A program made the position numbers and the translations under genes. DNA of 64,000 nucleotides. Origin: Coniella vitis. Taxonomy: Eukaryota > Ascomycota > Sordariomycetes > Diaporthales > Schizoparmaceae. The stretch covers positions 573,501-637,500 of the forward strand of contig WUJK01000011.1 of the NCBI GenBank assembly GCA_011317545.1, read 5' to 3'. Below the pieces are notes generated by a model that made no database searches, was not told where the DNA came from, and saw only the letters and a program-made list of their open reading frames with translations. This document shows, one piece after another, positions 51,024 to 60,531 of the stretch (the stretch's first letter is position 1; every line of letters begins with the position of its first letter).

Positions 51024-51557
51024 AGCAAACAAAGGCTGAGAACTTATTGGCGTTGGAAGATGACTGCTGAGGACGCGTAAGGATGATTTTTGCAATTTTG
51101 GGTTGGATGCGGGCAGACGATTCGAATGAGGGATGAATCGGGCCATGAGCCCATAATGGTTGTCCAAAGTTGTTCTTGGTGCTATTCACGCTGCATTTCT
51201 TCAGGACATGGTGCAAATATTGTAATGGATCTTCTGAGAACAGTATGATAACCACACTCCAAACTTCTGAATTACAAAGGTTCGTTTCAGAACCTTCCGT
51301 TCAGTGATAGCATCAGATATGCAGCGGTATTCCAGGCCATTTTTGCCTCATGCATCTGGGAAAGGGCGTTCTTTCCTGGTGATCACCTCGGAAACTACAA
51401 GGATCGTCGAAAACAATACCTTGGAGAGGAGGTAATGAGAGCAACTACCGAAGCTGGCCACTGGATTACTAAGATGAAGGATAAGATTTGTCGCGGGAAG
51501 AGATTTGATGTGGGCATATAAGTTTTGTTGAACCACTTTCTCCAACAACAACCAATT
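51024..51557. other. Intergenic, upstream of tRNA-Leu
   Basis: Contains the 3' flank of the small membrane protein gene. A minus frame at 51348-51656 runs across the tRNA and is not a gene. Nothing else seen. Confidence 0.6.
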
Positions 51558-51654
51558 GGTGAGATGGCCGAGTTGGTTATGGCGCCAGGTTAAGGTTATC
51601 TTAACACAGTTTCCTGGTGGAGCAATCCTCCTGGGTTCAAGTCCCAGTCTCATC
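51558..51654 (+). tRNA. tRNA-Leu (anticodon AAG) with a 16-nt intron
   Basis: Full cloverleaf: acceptor stem GGTGAGA with TCTCATC (one G-T pair), D-arm GCC...GGC, anticodon stem CCAGG (51585-51589) with CCTGG (51613-51617), long variable arm typical of Leu, T-arm CTGGG-TTCAAGT-CCCAG. The anticodon AAG is at 51592-51594. The intron at 51596-51611 starts one base 3' of the anticodon, the canonical site, and contains CTTAA, complementary to TTAAG in the anticodon loop. The CCA end is not encoded, as usual in eukaryotes. A TTTT Pol III stop signal follows at about 51661. Confidence 0.93.
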
Positions 51655-52170
51655 ATATTCTTTTGCCTTTTTGCTTCTCGATATCATGATCAATCATATA
51701 TATTATTGCAAACACTCTTCATCCCTTTTTCTTTGCTGTGATGTTAAATGGTTGTTAGGTGGTTGATGTTGTGGAAGCTGGAGACTGTCCTCGTCTCTGG
51801 CCTGTAAACCTTTTCACCCAGGCTGCCAGGTCATTCCCCCCTCCCCCTTTTTTCTTTTTCTTCCTTGCTCCTATACCATTCACGTTTTTGTATAACTTTA
51901 GACTGCTTATGTCCTGCAATTTCTGCAGCAACCTATTACATGTCTGCGAGCGGTTGATTACAACACGTTCGCTGATGCATCCAACAGTGTCCCTGCTTCC
52001 TTAGGCTATAATTCCCTGGGCTTTCGCGTACGCTCCTTGATGATTGACAATCAGGAAAATGAGGTAGGGAAGCCACGAAATGCATTATACTTGGTCGCGA
52101 GAGACTGTCCAGTGTTCTAGGGGACTCTAGTTATAACAACCTAAGCATCCTTGAACTCTTACCTTCACAA

Positions 52171-52870
52171 TGTCTTCTCCTACAACGCTACAGGAGATGA
52201 AGTCGCAAGTCCTGTCCCTACCTGCCCTAAGAACCCAGGCAATTTCGTCAACATAGGTGTGTTCAATGAACACCTACTTAGAGCCCAAGCTGCTCGCTGC
52301 TATCCTGGGACGACTGGGAATTCATTTTCGTGGCCCAGTTGCTTTCAACAGCAGTCCCGGCTATGATTTGGGCGTGGTTCGACTATATACCCGCACTCAT
52401 CCAGAGACCTTGCGACCATAATTGTAGAAACTGGTTGACAAGTATGAATAGTATTGTTGGACGGACAACTCCTGGCTTCAAGTCACATTCTCATCATGGT
52501 TTTTTGCCTTTTTGCTTCTCGACCTCAAGATTGATCATTCTTCAGCAAGTGTTTATCATCTCCCTCGACAGGAGTAGTGGTCTCCATGGCGTGAAGCACC
52601 TCTGGACGAAGTGCAATTCACCGATAACGGCGAAAAGCGCGATCATGGCTGCAATCGTAAACTTTGCAAGGCTTTCCTTGTCCTGGCTACAGCAATTGCT
52701 TGGATCCAGAGGCAGAAACAGTCGACGGAAGCAAGATTACCTTGTGGTACCAGCGAATAGTCAGGTTTCGAATACCTCGCGGATATTCTTCAGTGCGGAC
52801 TACAGGATTCTCAAGCGTTGAAGTCTCAAGGGAGAACGGAAGCCACTTCCTCCATCTTGCCAACTGAACC
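52171..52870 (+). pseudogene. Possible decayed protein-coding gene
   Basis: Several stretches read like protein but in different frames, interrupted by stops: MSSPTTLQEMKSQVLSLPAL (from 52171), LEPKLLAAILGRLGIHFRGP and GYDLGVVRLYTRTHPETLRP (about 52275-52420), and LDPEAETVDGSKITLWYQRI (about 52690-52750). The decayed tRNA copy lies between them. This could be a relic, a gene with introns I failed to resolve, or chance. No family is recognised. Confidence 0.2.
52469..52538 (+). pseudogene. Decayed partial copy of the tRNA-Leu 3' half and its flank
   Basis: About 70 bases align without gaps to 51628-51697 (T-arm, acceptor 3' strand, and 40 bases of flank), with roughly 11-12 mismatches by eye and one 17-base identical block (gcctttttgcttctcga). 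The T-stem is broken (CTGGC/CACAT) and no 5' half is found, so it cannot make a tRNA. Confidence 0.8.
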
Positions 52871-53703
52871 GGTTAGACCTCAAGGCACGAGACGGTGGAG
52901 GGCCTGTGCAACTGCGCAAACGATGCCTGGCTGAGGCGCGGGAGTTTCGGCCAAGGCAACTGAAGACGGGTCATCTTTTCCTAGATACCATATGCTCCAA
53001 GTGGTCGCTTGTCCATAGGAACAGGGGAGATATTCAGAACCAGTCGACTTTCGTCAGGCCTAAACCCAGGAGTTGTCTGGTACAGAGTCCCTTGGGTTCC
53101 CATTTCTTCTTCAATATCTACGCAATCTAGGAGGGAAGAGGTCCTGATGTACGGCCCCCGTTGGCTGGTGTAGGGGCCCTACACTGCATTTCCTGGTTTG
53201 TCTAGCCACGCTTATATACCACAGTATATTGTATACAGTAGTTGGCGTGCGATCGAGGGTTGTTGCTTCAGCAACTGCCCGTGTTACATTGTTTTTGATG
53301 CGGACTATGCAGCATGCATTTTCATTGGATACATATCTGATACGTGTCATGTGGTAATTTGATTACCAAGGACACGTCAAGTCCCAAGGTTCAATGTAAC
53401 TGCCCCCTCACCACAAGGATTGATTATAGCCCAACGAATCACGGCCGAGATGTGCCACTTGTAGAGGACGTAGTCATGCTGATTTAGGCCTCACACAGCG
53501 AGCTGAACTTTTGTTTCGACAAGGGGAAAAGGGAAAAAAAGAAGAAGAAGAAGAACAGCAATTAGTATACCACGTCTTTAAAAGTTAACAGTACCTCGAA
53601 GCGAAATCCTGCGCGGTTGTCGCGGGGACACGTCAAGTTTCCTCTGGGGTGACCAGCGCATATCTACCTCGAAATCTTTTTGGTGAGTACAACGTTGACA
53701 TTA

Positions 53704-53719
53704 TACTATGTACATAGTA
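53704..53719. repeat. 16-bp perfect palindrome TACTATGTACATAGTA
   Basis: Perfectly self-complementary, about 145 bases upstream of the membrane-protein start codon at 53863. A further half-copy is at 53734-53741. It is the fullest example of the dispersed motif. Confidence 0.95.
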
Positions 53720-53862
53720 GTACTATAAGTCGCTACATAGTATCCCTTGAAGGAATAGTTGTATCTCACTTCATCTGCTATCTCACCCAAAAAACCATGT
53801 GCCAGTCCTCTACATGGTAGAATAACTCAGAAACAAAGCACACCCGCAGGCTCCAAGAAACC

Positions 53863-54396
53863 ATGGCCTGGTTGTTTCGTCAGTGCGTATTAGTCCTCTT
53901 GATTTTATCAGTACTGGTATCTTCGGCCGTCCTTCCAGGTGCCCAAGTCATAGGCGCAGGCGCAGGCGCAGGTGGCCAAGAGGCCCGCCAGCTCAGGAAG
54001 CGGACGCTCTATTGTACCAAAGCCACATGGACTGATATTGCCGAGTTTTACCTTGTCAACTACATTGCGCACGCGGCCACCATCATCACCAGCCCCGGAC
54101 AAAGCACCATCGCCACCGTCCGCAATGTCCTGATGGCGCTGTTCTTCCCGGCCAGCGGCATAGCTCGCGGCGCCATCGCACTGTGCACAGGGGCTATATT
54201 CGCCGACACGGACCTGCAGACGGCGGCGCGCGCTGGGGCGCTGTGCACCGTGGTGTGGGTTGGTGATGGCGGCGACAAAGAGACGTCGCAGGCGACGGGG
54301 AACGGCGGCGTGCAGCACTTGACAGCCGAAACTCGACCCGGTCAAGGTAAGCACAGCACGCGTCTTGGTGTCCTAGGAAATGAATGCCCCATTCAT

Positions 54397-54433
<37 letters not shown>

Positions 54434-55510
54434 ACGTCTGTTCGAAAACCGCTGATTTGATGAGCACAAGTACTGCGCAGCCTGCGTGTGGTCAGGAAGC
54501 ACGGCCGATGTCCACTCTCCGAGGGCTATCAGCTTGTGGTGCTGCCGAGAAATGCCACATTCGAGAACGACGACAAGAAGACGACGACGATGACGGCGGA
54601 TGTGGTCAGCTTGCTGAGCAGAATGTGCCGGAGGCCCAACAAGCTGCCAGAATCACCGTCAGACTCGCAGCCCCGAGACCCTGGACCAGTGTCACTCTCT
54701 GGCTCTTCCAACATGGCCAAAATCCTTGTCTCTATCCTGCAGCTCTGCAACGCCATCTTCACGCTGTACAAGGCGCGCGGTGACCAAATCAAGCACTTCG
54801 GGTTCGCCGCCTACGGGCTTACCGTGGTCCCGTACGCTTGGATGTCGCTGATCAACTTGTTCGGGACTCTTATTTGCCCACAATACCGTGAAATGTACAT
54901 TGTCGGGTCTGATGGGCTTGACCAGATGCGGCGGCAAAGACGCGGATCTGCGCGCGAAGGCCATGCTACCGACGATGGGGTGTCTGGCATTATCGGCAGG
55001 CTGTCGAAGAACAGCGAGAAACAACTGCAGCAGCTGGTGAGGGAGCGCATCACCGACACCGTATGGCGCGGCTGGGATACATCCAAATTCAAGGCCGGGA
55101 TCGATGACAGCGTCTGGGCTCGTGGTCTGATTATGTTGGCGTATCCGATCGCCACCTGCCTTGCCCTTGTGCCTTGGGCCGTTGTGGGGGGGCTCAGCGC
55201 CTTTCAAAGTGGTGACAGCGCAGTCTATCAGCGCGTATGGACTCTGATGTGGCTCGGTGTTGGGTCAATCATTGGGCTGGTTGAGCTCGTGGGGGCATTC
55301 CATCGGCAGCTCAGCCCGATCTCCAAGCATCTTGCCTTTATGTTGGCGCCCATAACGATGCTCGATAGGTCACGGTACATGGGACTCTATCGAGAACTGA
55401 TTGTAGTCTACTGGCTGTACATGTGTTTATATGCGGTCCCAGCGATCGGTGGCTACGTTGTTGTGGGCCAAATGATGAGGGCGTATGTAACCTGTACTCA
55501 GGTCGACTAA
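53863..55510 (+). CDS. Multi-span membrane orphan with signal peptide
   Basis: Exon 1 is 53863-54346 and exon 2 about 54471-55510; 507 aa with that acceptor. The donor gtaagc is clear. The acceptor (cacaag at 54470, or gatgag at 54464) is weak and was chosen on frame. The signal peptide is QCVLVLLILSVLVSSAVLPG, followed by Gly/Ala repeats and a KR dibasic site (RQLRKRTLYC). Membrane segments include YIAHAATIITSPG, VLMALFFPASGIARG, MAKILVSILQLCNAIFTLY, FAAYGLTVVPYAWMSLINLF, LIMLAYPIATCLALVPWAVV, WLGVGSIIGLVELVGAF and VVYWLYMCLYAVPAIGGYVV. A charged loop (RRQRRGSAREGH) separates two of them. I know the look of this type from other Pezizomycotina but no function. The intron contains (CA)n. Confidence 0.72.
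54400..54428. repeat. (CA)14 microsatellite inside an intron
   Basis: Fourteen CA units, with no stop codon in the reading frame of exon 1, so unspliced translation runs through as alternating His-Thr. It lies in the middle of the intron of the membrane orphan. Confidence 0.92.
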
Positions 55511-56457
55511 GGATGGATGGGCATAGAAGAAAACGAACCCATGCTTGCTTTCACTATTCGCGCTGAAAAGCAGAATTCTGCGGCTCTATCTGCCCGAAGA
55601 GTCAACAGTGCGCGGATATCTTGGGCTTTCTGTCACTTGCCGTTTCGAAGAGTTGTCGAATGGCTTCGTCGCCTTGGGAAGATGCCGCGATCCTCGGGAA
55701 GCTCGTTGATCCACCGGTACGATCACATGCGGACCAGGCGATCCCCAGAGCTGCTTACAACAGAAATAGTATTTGTGATTTTGGAACCGCAAGCTCTCAA
55801 CAGACGGAAGAGTCCGTGAATAAACTGAAAGACCTTGATTGCGGTGCGGTATCCACGCGACTGCTGTATATCTTCTCCAAACTCATCAATCCGCCCGCTG
55901 ATTTGTAACCAAGATGTTGGACATGTGGGCACACAATCTAGCCAATAGTGCGAGCGCCCAATGCAATCTTATTTGTTCTGGGGGTTTGTTAACCCACCCG
56001 GAAGTTCAATGACGTCTACTATGTAACTCGACATTGGGGTCATGACGGGTGGTAGAGGGCCGTACTGTGGATAGAACAGGATTTTTACTGTTATGTCTGC
56101 AGGAAATATATATACCCGTGGGTTATGTCAGCGGGTGCTGACATAACCCACGGGTACTATGTACTATGTATATTGCTGTGCGGAAGAGTCGGGAACAAGG
56201 TTATAGATAGCCTCAAAACCTGATGTGTCCATGACGGCTTTTATGGGGTTACAATCAATGTAACCGGTATTATCTCGCGTGTCATTGGCGTAACACATTG
56301 GTCCCGATCCATAGTGGAGGCCCAGCCTGCTGTATAGTACAAGATTGTTTTGGAGACAGGATATAAAGTGCTTGGGATGGCCAATGCCTCGTCGAAGCCC
56401 TCGACTTTCGAGGCGATTATAGTAGTAGTAGCGGTTACGTGAGGAAACAAGATAATC
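55511..56457. other. Intergenic, catalase promoter with hairpin
   Basis: No gene. It contains the perfect inverted repeat at 56113-56156 and motif copies at 56018, 56156 and 56163. A frame at 55517-55819 lacks features. Confidence 0.6.
56113..56156. repeat. Perfect 20-bp inverted repeat with 4-base loop
   Basis: The left arm at 56113-56132 starts TACCCGTGGG and ends GTCAGC. The loop is GGGT. The right arm at 56137-56156 is its exact reverse complement. It lies 300 bases upstream of the catalase start codon, and its right end runs into two overlapping ACTATGTA copies. A cruciform in DNA or a 20-bp hairpin in RNA would be very stable. Confidence 0.97.
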
Positions 56458-58273
56458 ATGACTTCTGTACGCCCAGCCTATCTGTTTTGACTCTTTTGAT
56501 AACGCTGCTCAACGGTTACTACACGGCCATTTGCTAACCAATTCTCGTTGTTTATAGGCGGCCACCGTCGCAACGAATCCCATTAGCACTCTTGCTAACG
56601 GTAAGTCTGGTCTGCTTGATGGGCCGATACGAACGGGGCCCTCGTTCACGATCTCGATCCCATTTTCTCTTCACAAGCTTGTGATTGCGATATATAAATA
56701 TATACATATGTACACACACTTGGTACTAACTGCGTTGCTAGGCCAGCCAAGCGAGAACCCAGGAAGCGTCCAGCAAATCCGCTATGGGCAGACCAACGGC
56801 GGCCTCGTCGCCTTGAGCGACACGCAGACCATCGAGATCCTCGCCCACTTTGCGCGCGAGCGCATCCCCGAGCGCAGCGTGCACGCCAAGGCCGCCGGCG
56901 CCTTTGGCGAGTTCGAGGTCCTTGAGGACGTTTCCGACCTCACGGACGCGGCGTTCCTCGCCACGGTGGGCAAGAAGACGCCGCTCCTGGCGCGCCTTTC
57001 GACCGTGGGCGGCGAAAAGGGCTCCGCGGACACGGTCCGCGACGTGCGCGGCTGGGCGACCAAGCTGTACACCGAGGAGGGCATCCAGGACTTTGTGTTC
57101 AACGACCTGCCTGTCTTCTTCATCCGCGACCCCATCAAATTCCCGTCCATGAACCGCAGCCACAAGCGCCACCCACGGACGAACGTACCGGACAACAACA
57201 TGTTCTGGGACTTCCATGTGAACAACCCCGAGGGCATCCACGCGCTCATGCACCTCTTTGGCCCGCGGGGGATTCCCGAGTCGCTGCGACACATCAACGG
57301 CTTCAGCGTGCACACCTACACGCTCAACAAGTCCGACGGCAGCTACGTCTACGTGAAATGGCACTTCAAGCCCGAAGGCGGAATCAAAACCATGGACGCC
57401 GAGAGGGCCGCGAAGCTTGCGGGAACGGAGCCCGACTACCACGTCAAAGACCTCTACAAGGCCATCGAAGCCGGCGACTACCCGACCTGGATCGTCTCGG
57501 TGCAGGTCATGCGGCCCGAAGAAGTCAAGGATGCGCCCATTGACATCTTTGACTGCACCTACACTTGGCCGCACGACAAGTACCCTCTCCGGCGCGTGGG
57601 CCGCCTGACGCTCAACAAGAACGTGAGTCCAAATACCCACCACCATCCATGGCTGTTTGTTTCTCCGTGGTGCTCCTCTCGCCCGCCTTGCTAACCAATG
57701 CCAACGCCCCCTCGTCAGCCCAACAACTACTTTCAAGACATCGAACAAGCCTGCTTCTCGCCCTCCAACATGGTCCCAGGCATCGGCCCCTCGGCGGACC
57801 CCGTCCTGCAAGCCCGCATGTTCAGCTACCCAGACGCACACCGCTACCGCGTCGGGCCCAACTACTTCCAGCTGCCGCCCAACCGGCCCCACAACACCGT
57901 CTACGCCCCCTATGTGCGCGACGGGCCAGGCACCATCAACGGCAACTACGGCGGTGACCCGGACTACGTCTTCTCCCAGCTGCGGCCTGTGCGCGTCAGC
58001 CGCCGTGTCCAAGTCCCCATGCACGAGCACTTTGCCGGCGAGGTGGCGCCGTTCGCGACCGTGTTTGACGAGGACAGGGGCTTTGTGCAGGCCCGACAGC
58101 TGTGGGACATCATTTCTGCTGAAGAGGGCGGTGAGGCCCAGTTTGTGCACAACATCCGTGGCTCGCTGACGGACCTGGACGAGGGGCTGCTGAAGAGAGT
58201 GCTGGAGTACTTGGGAAAGGTGCACGAGCGGATCAAGACACTCCTTGAGGAGGATCTTGCGGGTACACGATGA
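56458..58273 (+). CDS. Catalase, small-subunit haem type
   Basis: Converts H2O2 to water and oxygen. Four exons: 56458-56466 (9 nt, MTS), 56558-56600, 56742-57622 and 57719-58273. Introns are 91, 141 and 96 nt, each with a ctaac branch site; phases agree and give 495 aa, the usual small-subunit length. The N-terminus reads MTSAATVATNPISTLANGQP. Catalytic His65 is in RSVHAKAAGAFGEFEV, Asn138 in FVFNDLPVFF, and the haem-ligand Tyr348 in RMFSYPDAHRYR. HLFGPRGIPESLRHINGF is also typical. There is no signal peptide, and the end LAGTR is not a standard SKL-type PTS1, so cytosolic location is likely. The tiny first exon means a gene finder may start too late. A 549-codon antisense frame is its GC-rich shadow. 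Confidence 0.95.
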
Positions 58274-58642
58274 GTAGAGGAAAGAAAGGCCTTTATTGGC
58301 TGTAATATAGTGTCGTCCATAGACGAAAAAGTAATGAAGAGGTCGGAATACCAGCCACGCGCCGCCCTCGGTGCAGATCACGAACAAGAGGTCCTCGACG
58401 CCACCACACTACATGAACCCTTTGAAGAACAAGCACCGTGGGCCACTCTAGGCCGCTGACCCAAGATTACACAAAACATCTAAATCTCACATCAAAGGAC
58501 GCATAACCGAAATGTGATTTCTTCGATTCAAGCCCAGCTTGCACTCTGCCACAGTCACTGGGGCACTGTCACGGATACTGATTGGCCCGTGATACTCTCT
58601 GGCCTCTCACAGCTGTTGCACTCTGCAGAAGAGAATCCATGT
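58274..58642. other. Convergent 3' flanks of catalase and nuclease genes
   Basis: A 0.37-kb gap. Nothing else seen. Confidence 0.6.
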
Positions 58643-59692
58643 CTACCCGCTGCTCCGCACCTTCCAAGCCAACGATGCCAGGCCTCTTCCAAGCGTCTTC
58701 TCCCGACTATGTGCCCCCAGAGCCTGCCTGATCGGTGTCCACCGGGGCGCTCCAGCTTTCACTTTTACAAACCCTCTCAGCAGCTCAGCATGCCTCGCCT
58801 GTTCCAGCGTTGCTGCGAAATCAGCGCTGACACGTTCGCTAAGCCGCGCCGCCAGCAAGACAAGCGCATAAAGGGTAAATGTGGCGTCGTTGCCGGCGTT
58901 ATGCAAGTCTCGCTGCTTGTCATGCGCGAGGCCAAGCTCGGTCAGAATATCCCCCAGCGCGTGCGTCTGCAAGGCAGGGCGCTGGCCTGCGACCACAAGC
59001 GGCGAGCCAGCGCCCAGGATGGCTTTGCTGAGCCTGTGCGTATCGAGAACTGCGACAATGTTGGGAACGATGCGGGAGAAGTCGAGACCGAGCTGTCGTG
59101 CAATTTCGAGATCTCTCTGTGGACTTTGCCCAACGATAATGATTGCGCGGGGTTCTGCTGCTTCACCGGTGTCACAATCGCCAATGCTGATATGGGTACA
59201 TGGAAACTGAAAGCAGGTGGTGAGTGTATCAATAAGGTGCTCTTTTTGCACACGGCGGGTTTCGGCAAAGAGGCACTCCCTAAAATCTGTGACGTCGCAG
59301 TCCTGGAAGTTTGCCGAGTCGTGGAGTGTCGAAAATTGCTTGGTTCGTATACATCGTGTTGTGTGCTCAGCTTTCATGGTTATCTTACCATTATCGTCGC
59401 TGTTTTCGGCGTAGGAAGGCGTTGGGAATAGAGATCGAACATCCAAAAAAGCACAGCCAACTTCACGCACTCCCGAAACTTCTTGCTGATTGACCTTGGC
59501 AATGTGCCTCTGTCCTTTGCTCGTGCGACCCGATGTTTCTATGTCAAAGGATATCAACACAGCCTCTAGAAGTGCCGGTGCCAGTGACAACGCATGATTA
59601 TCGGTCCTAGGTATACGGAAGAGCTGCCGCAGGGTTTCCAGACCTCCATCAGAAGATATGCTGAGTTGATGTCTTTCTGAAGATGGCACCAT
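58643..59692 (-). CDS. Gfd2/YDR514C-like DEDDh nuclease-fold protein
   Basis: Single-exon, 349 aa, RNase H-like fold of the kind found in yeast Gfd2 and YDR514C. The first catalytic block is LISFDIETSG (Asp and Glu). Next come GCAFLDVRSLFPTP and CRIRTKQFSTL-type strands, then IIIVGQSPQRDLEIARQLGL with a conserved Asp, and the final block DLHNAGNDATFTLYALVLLA with the His and Asp of DEDDh enzymes. All four acidic/His positions seem present, so it could be an active 3'-5' exonuclease; substrate unknown. The C-terminal tail (about 60 residues) is basic and low in complexity. It converges with catalase. An alternative is another DEDDh exonuclease family. Confidence 0.78.
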   Translation of the reverse strand: MVPSSERHQLSISSDGGLETLRQLFRIPRTDNHALSLAPALLEAVLISFDIETSGRTSKGQRHIAKVNQQEVSGVREVGCAFLDVRSLFPTPSYAENSDDNGKITMKAEHTTRCIRTKQFSTLHDSANFQDCDVTDFRECLFAETRRVQKEHLIDTLTTCFQFPCTHISIGDCDTGEAAEPRAIIIVGQSPQRDLEIARQLGLDFSRIVPNIVAVLDTHRLSKAILGAGSPLVVAGQRPALQTHALGDILTELGLAHDKQRDLHNAGNDATFTLYALVLLAARLSERVSADFAATLEQARHAELLRGFVKVKAGAPRWTPIRQALGAHSREKTLGRGLASLAWKVRSSG

Positions 59693-60531
59693 GTCTCGGT
59701 GAAATTTTATCAGTAAAGAGATCGGCTAGTGATGTTGCGGCTGTTGTATGCTATCACAAGAGAGGTTGCTTTCGCAGGATATCAAGACTTTTGACGGCTT
59801 TGGCATTGTGTGGTAGTCGGGGACTTTGGGAACCAGTCAGGAGTGATATTCGTTAGATCCTTTGGCAACTTTTCCGAGTATAGTGCTGAAGAAATTGGCA
59901 TTAAAATGAAGAGTGCTTCCATCATTCATTCGTTCGATTTTGTGTGGGCTTCTAGTTCTTTCTCACTAAGCCAGATCCGTCAACTATGTACGAGTGTCGT
60001 AGTTGAGTATGTGCTCATGTACGATAAATACTAATCTAGACGCGGGGTTGAGGGTCAGCAGGTTGATTGTAGTCTGTCTCCGTTCCATGGGCACTCCAAC
60101 ATCAGGGGAATTCCCTAACTGATTCTTACAGGTTGGGCATGTCAATTCCCTAGATACCCACTATCCCGTTCCCACAGTTCTGCGGCTCTCGGTAGACACC
60201 ATTTGAGAGCCTGCTCCTCTTGCGTTCACCGTCGACAGTTTGTAGACTGAGCAGTCATGGAACCAGGAACAGCCAGCTCGTCACAATTAGCGTCAAACGG
60301 CCAAATATACACCACTTGTGTCATACTGCGTAAGACGAATTTCGCAGTTTCGATTCTTGAATCTTTTCTAGTCAACTTCGTTCAGCAGAGACTATTACAA
60401 GAAAACTTGTGTTCGATTGCACTGAGATTAGTAGTGTCTGAGTCGTCCAATTCAACATGATATACTAGGTATTCATTTAGTTTGGCTTATTCTAGAAACA
60501 TGCTTACGCTTTCGTTTTGCCCAATACTATT
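59693..60531. other. Intergenic
   Basis: A 0.84-kb AT-rich gap between the nuclease start and the GH31 stop. Short frames at 59810-60034 and 60257-60460 have no features. Confidence 0.6.

Larger units (their letters stand above)
51655..53862. other. 2.2-kb region with tRNA relic and possible gene relic
   Basis: Contains a Pol III terminator-like T-run after the tRNA, the decayed tRNA copy at 52469-52538, and several short frames broken by stops. An ATG at 52171 opens MSSPTTLQEMKSQ... for 28 codons, and another frame (52268-52420) is open as NTYLEPKLLAAILG and beyond. I cannot join these into a gene. A 16-bp palindrome occurs at 53704-53719. Confidence 0.45.

Noticed and set aside
52330..52821. 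163-codon plus frame
   Set aside because: It overlaps the decayed tRNA copy in an arbitrary frame and has no domain; kept only as part of a possible relic.
56738..58387. Minus-strand open frame of 549 codons antisense to catalase
   Set aside because: It is the shadow of a GC-rich, codon-biased catalase exon and runs across the catalase intron; the protein is Val/Arg/His-rich without domains.
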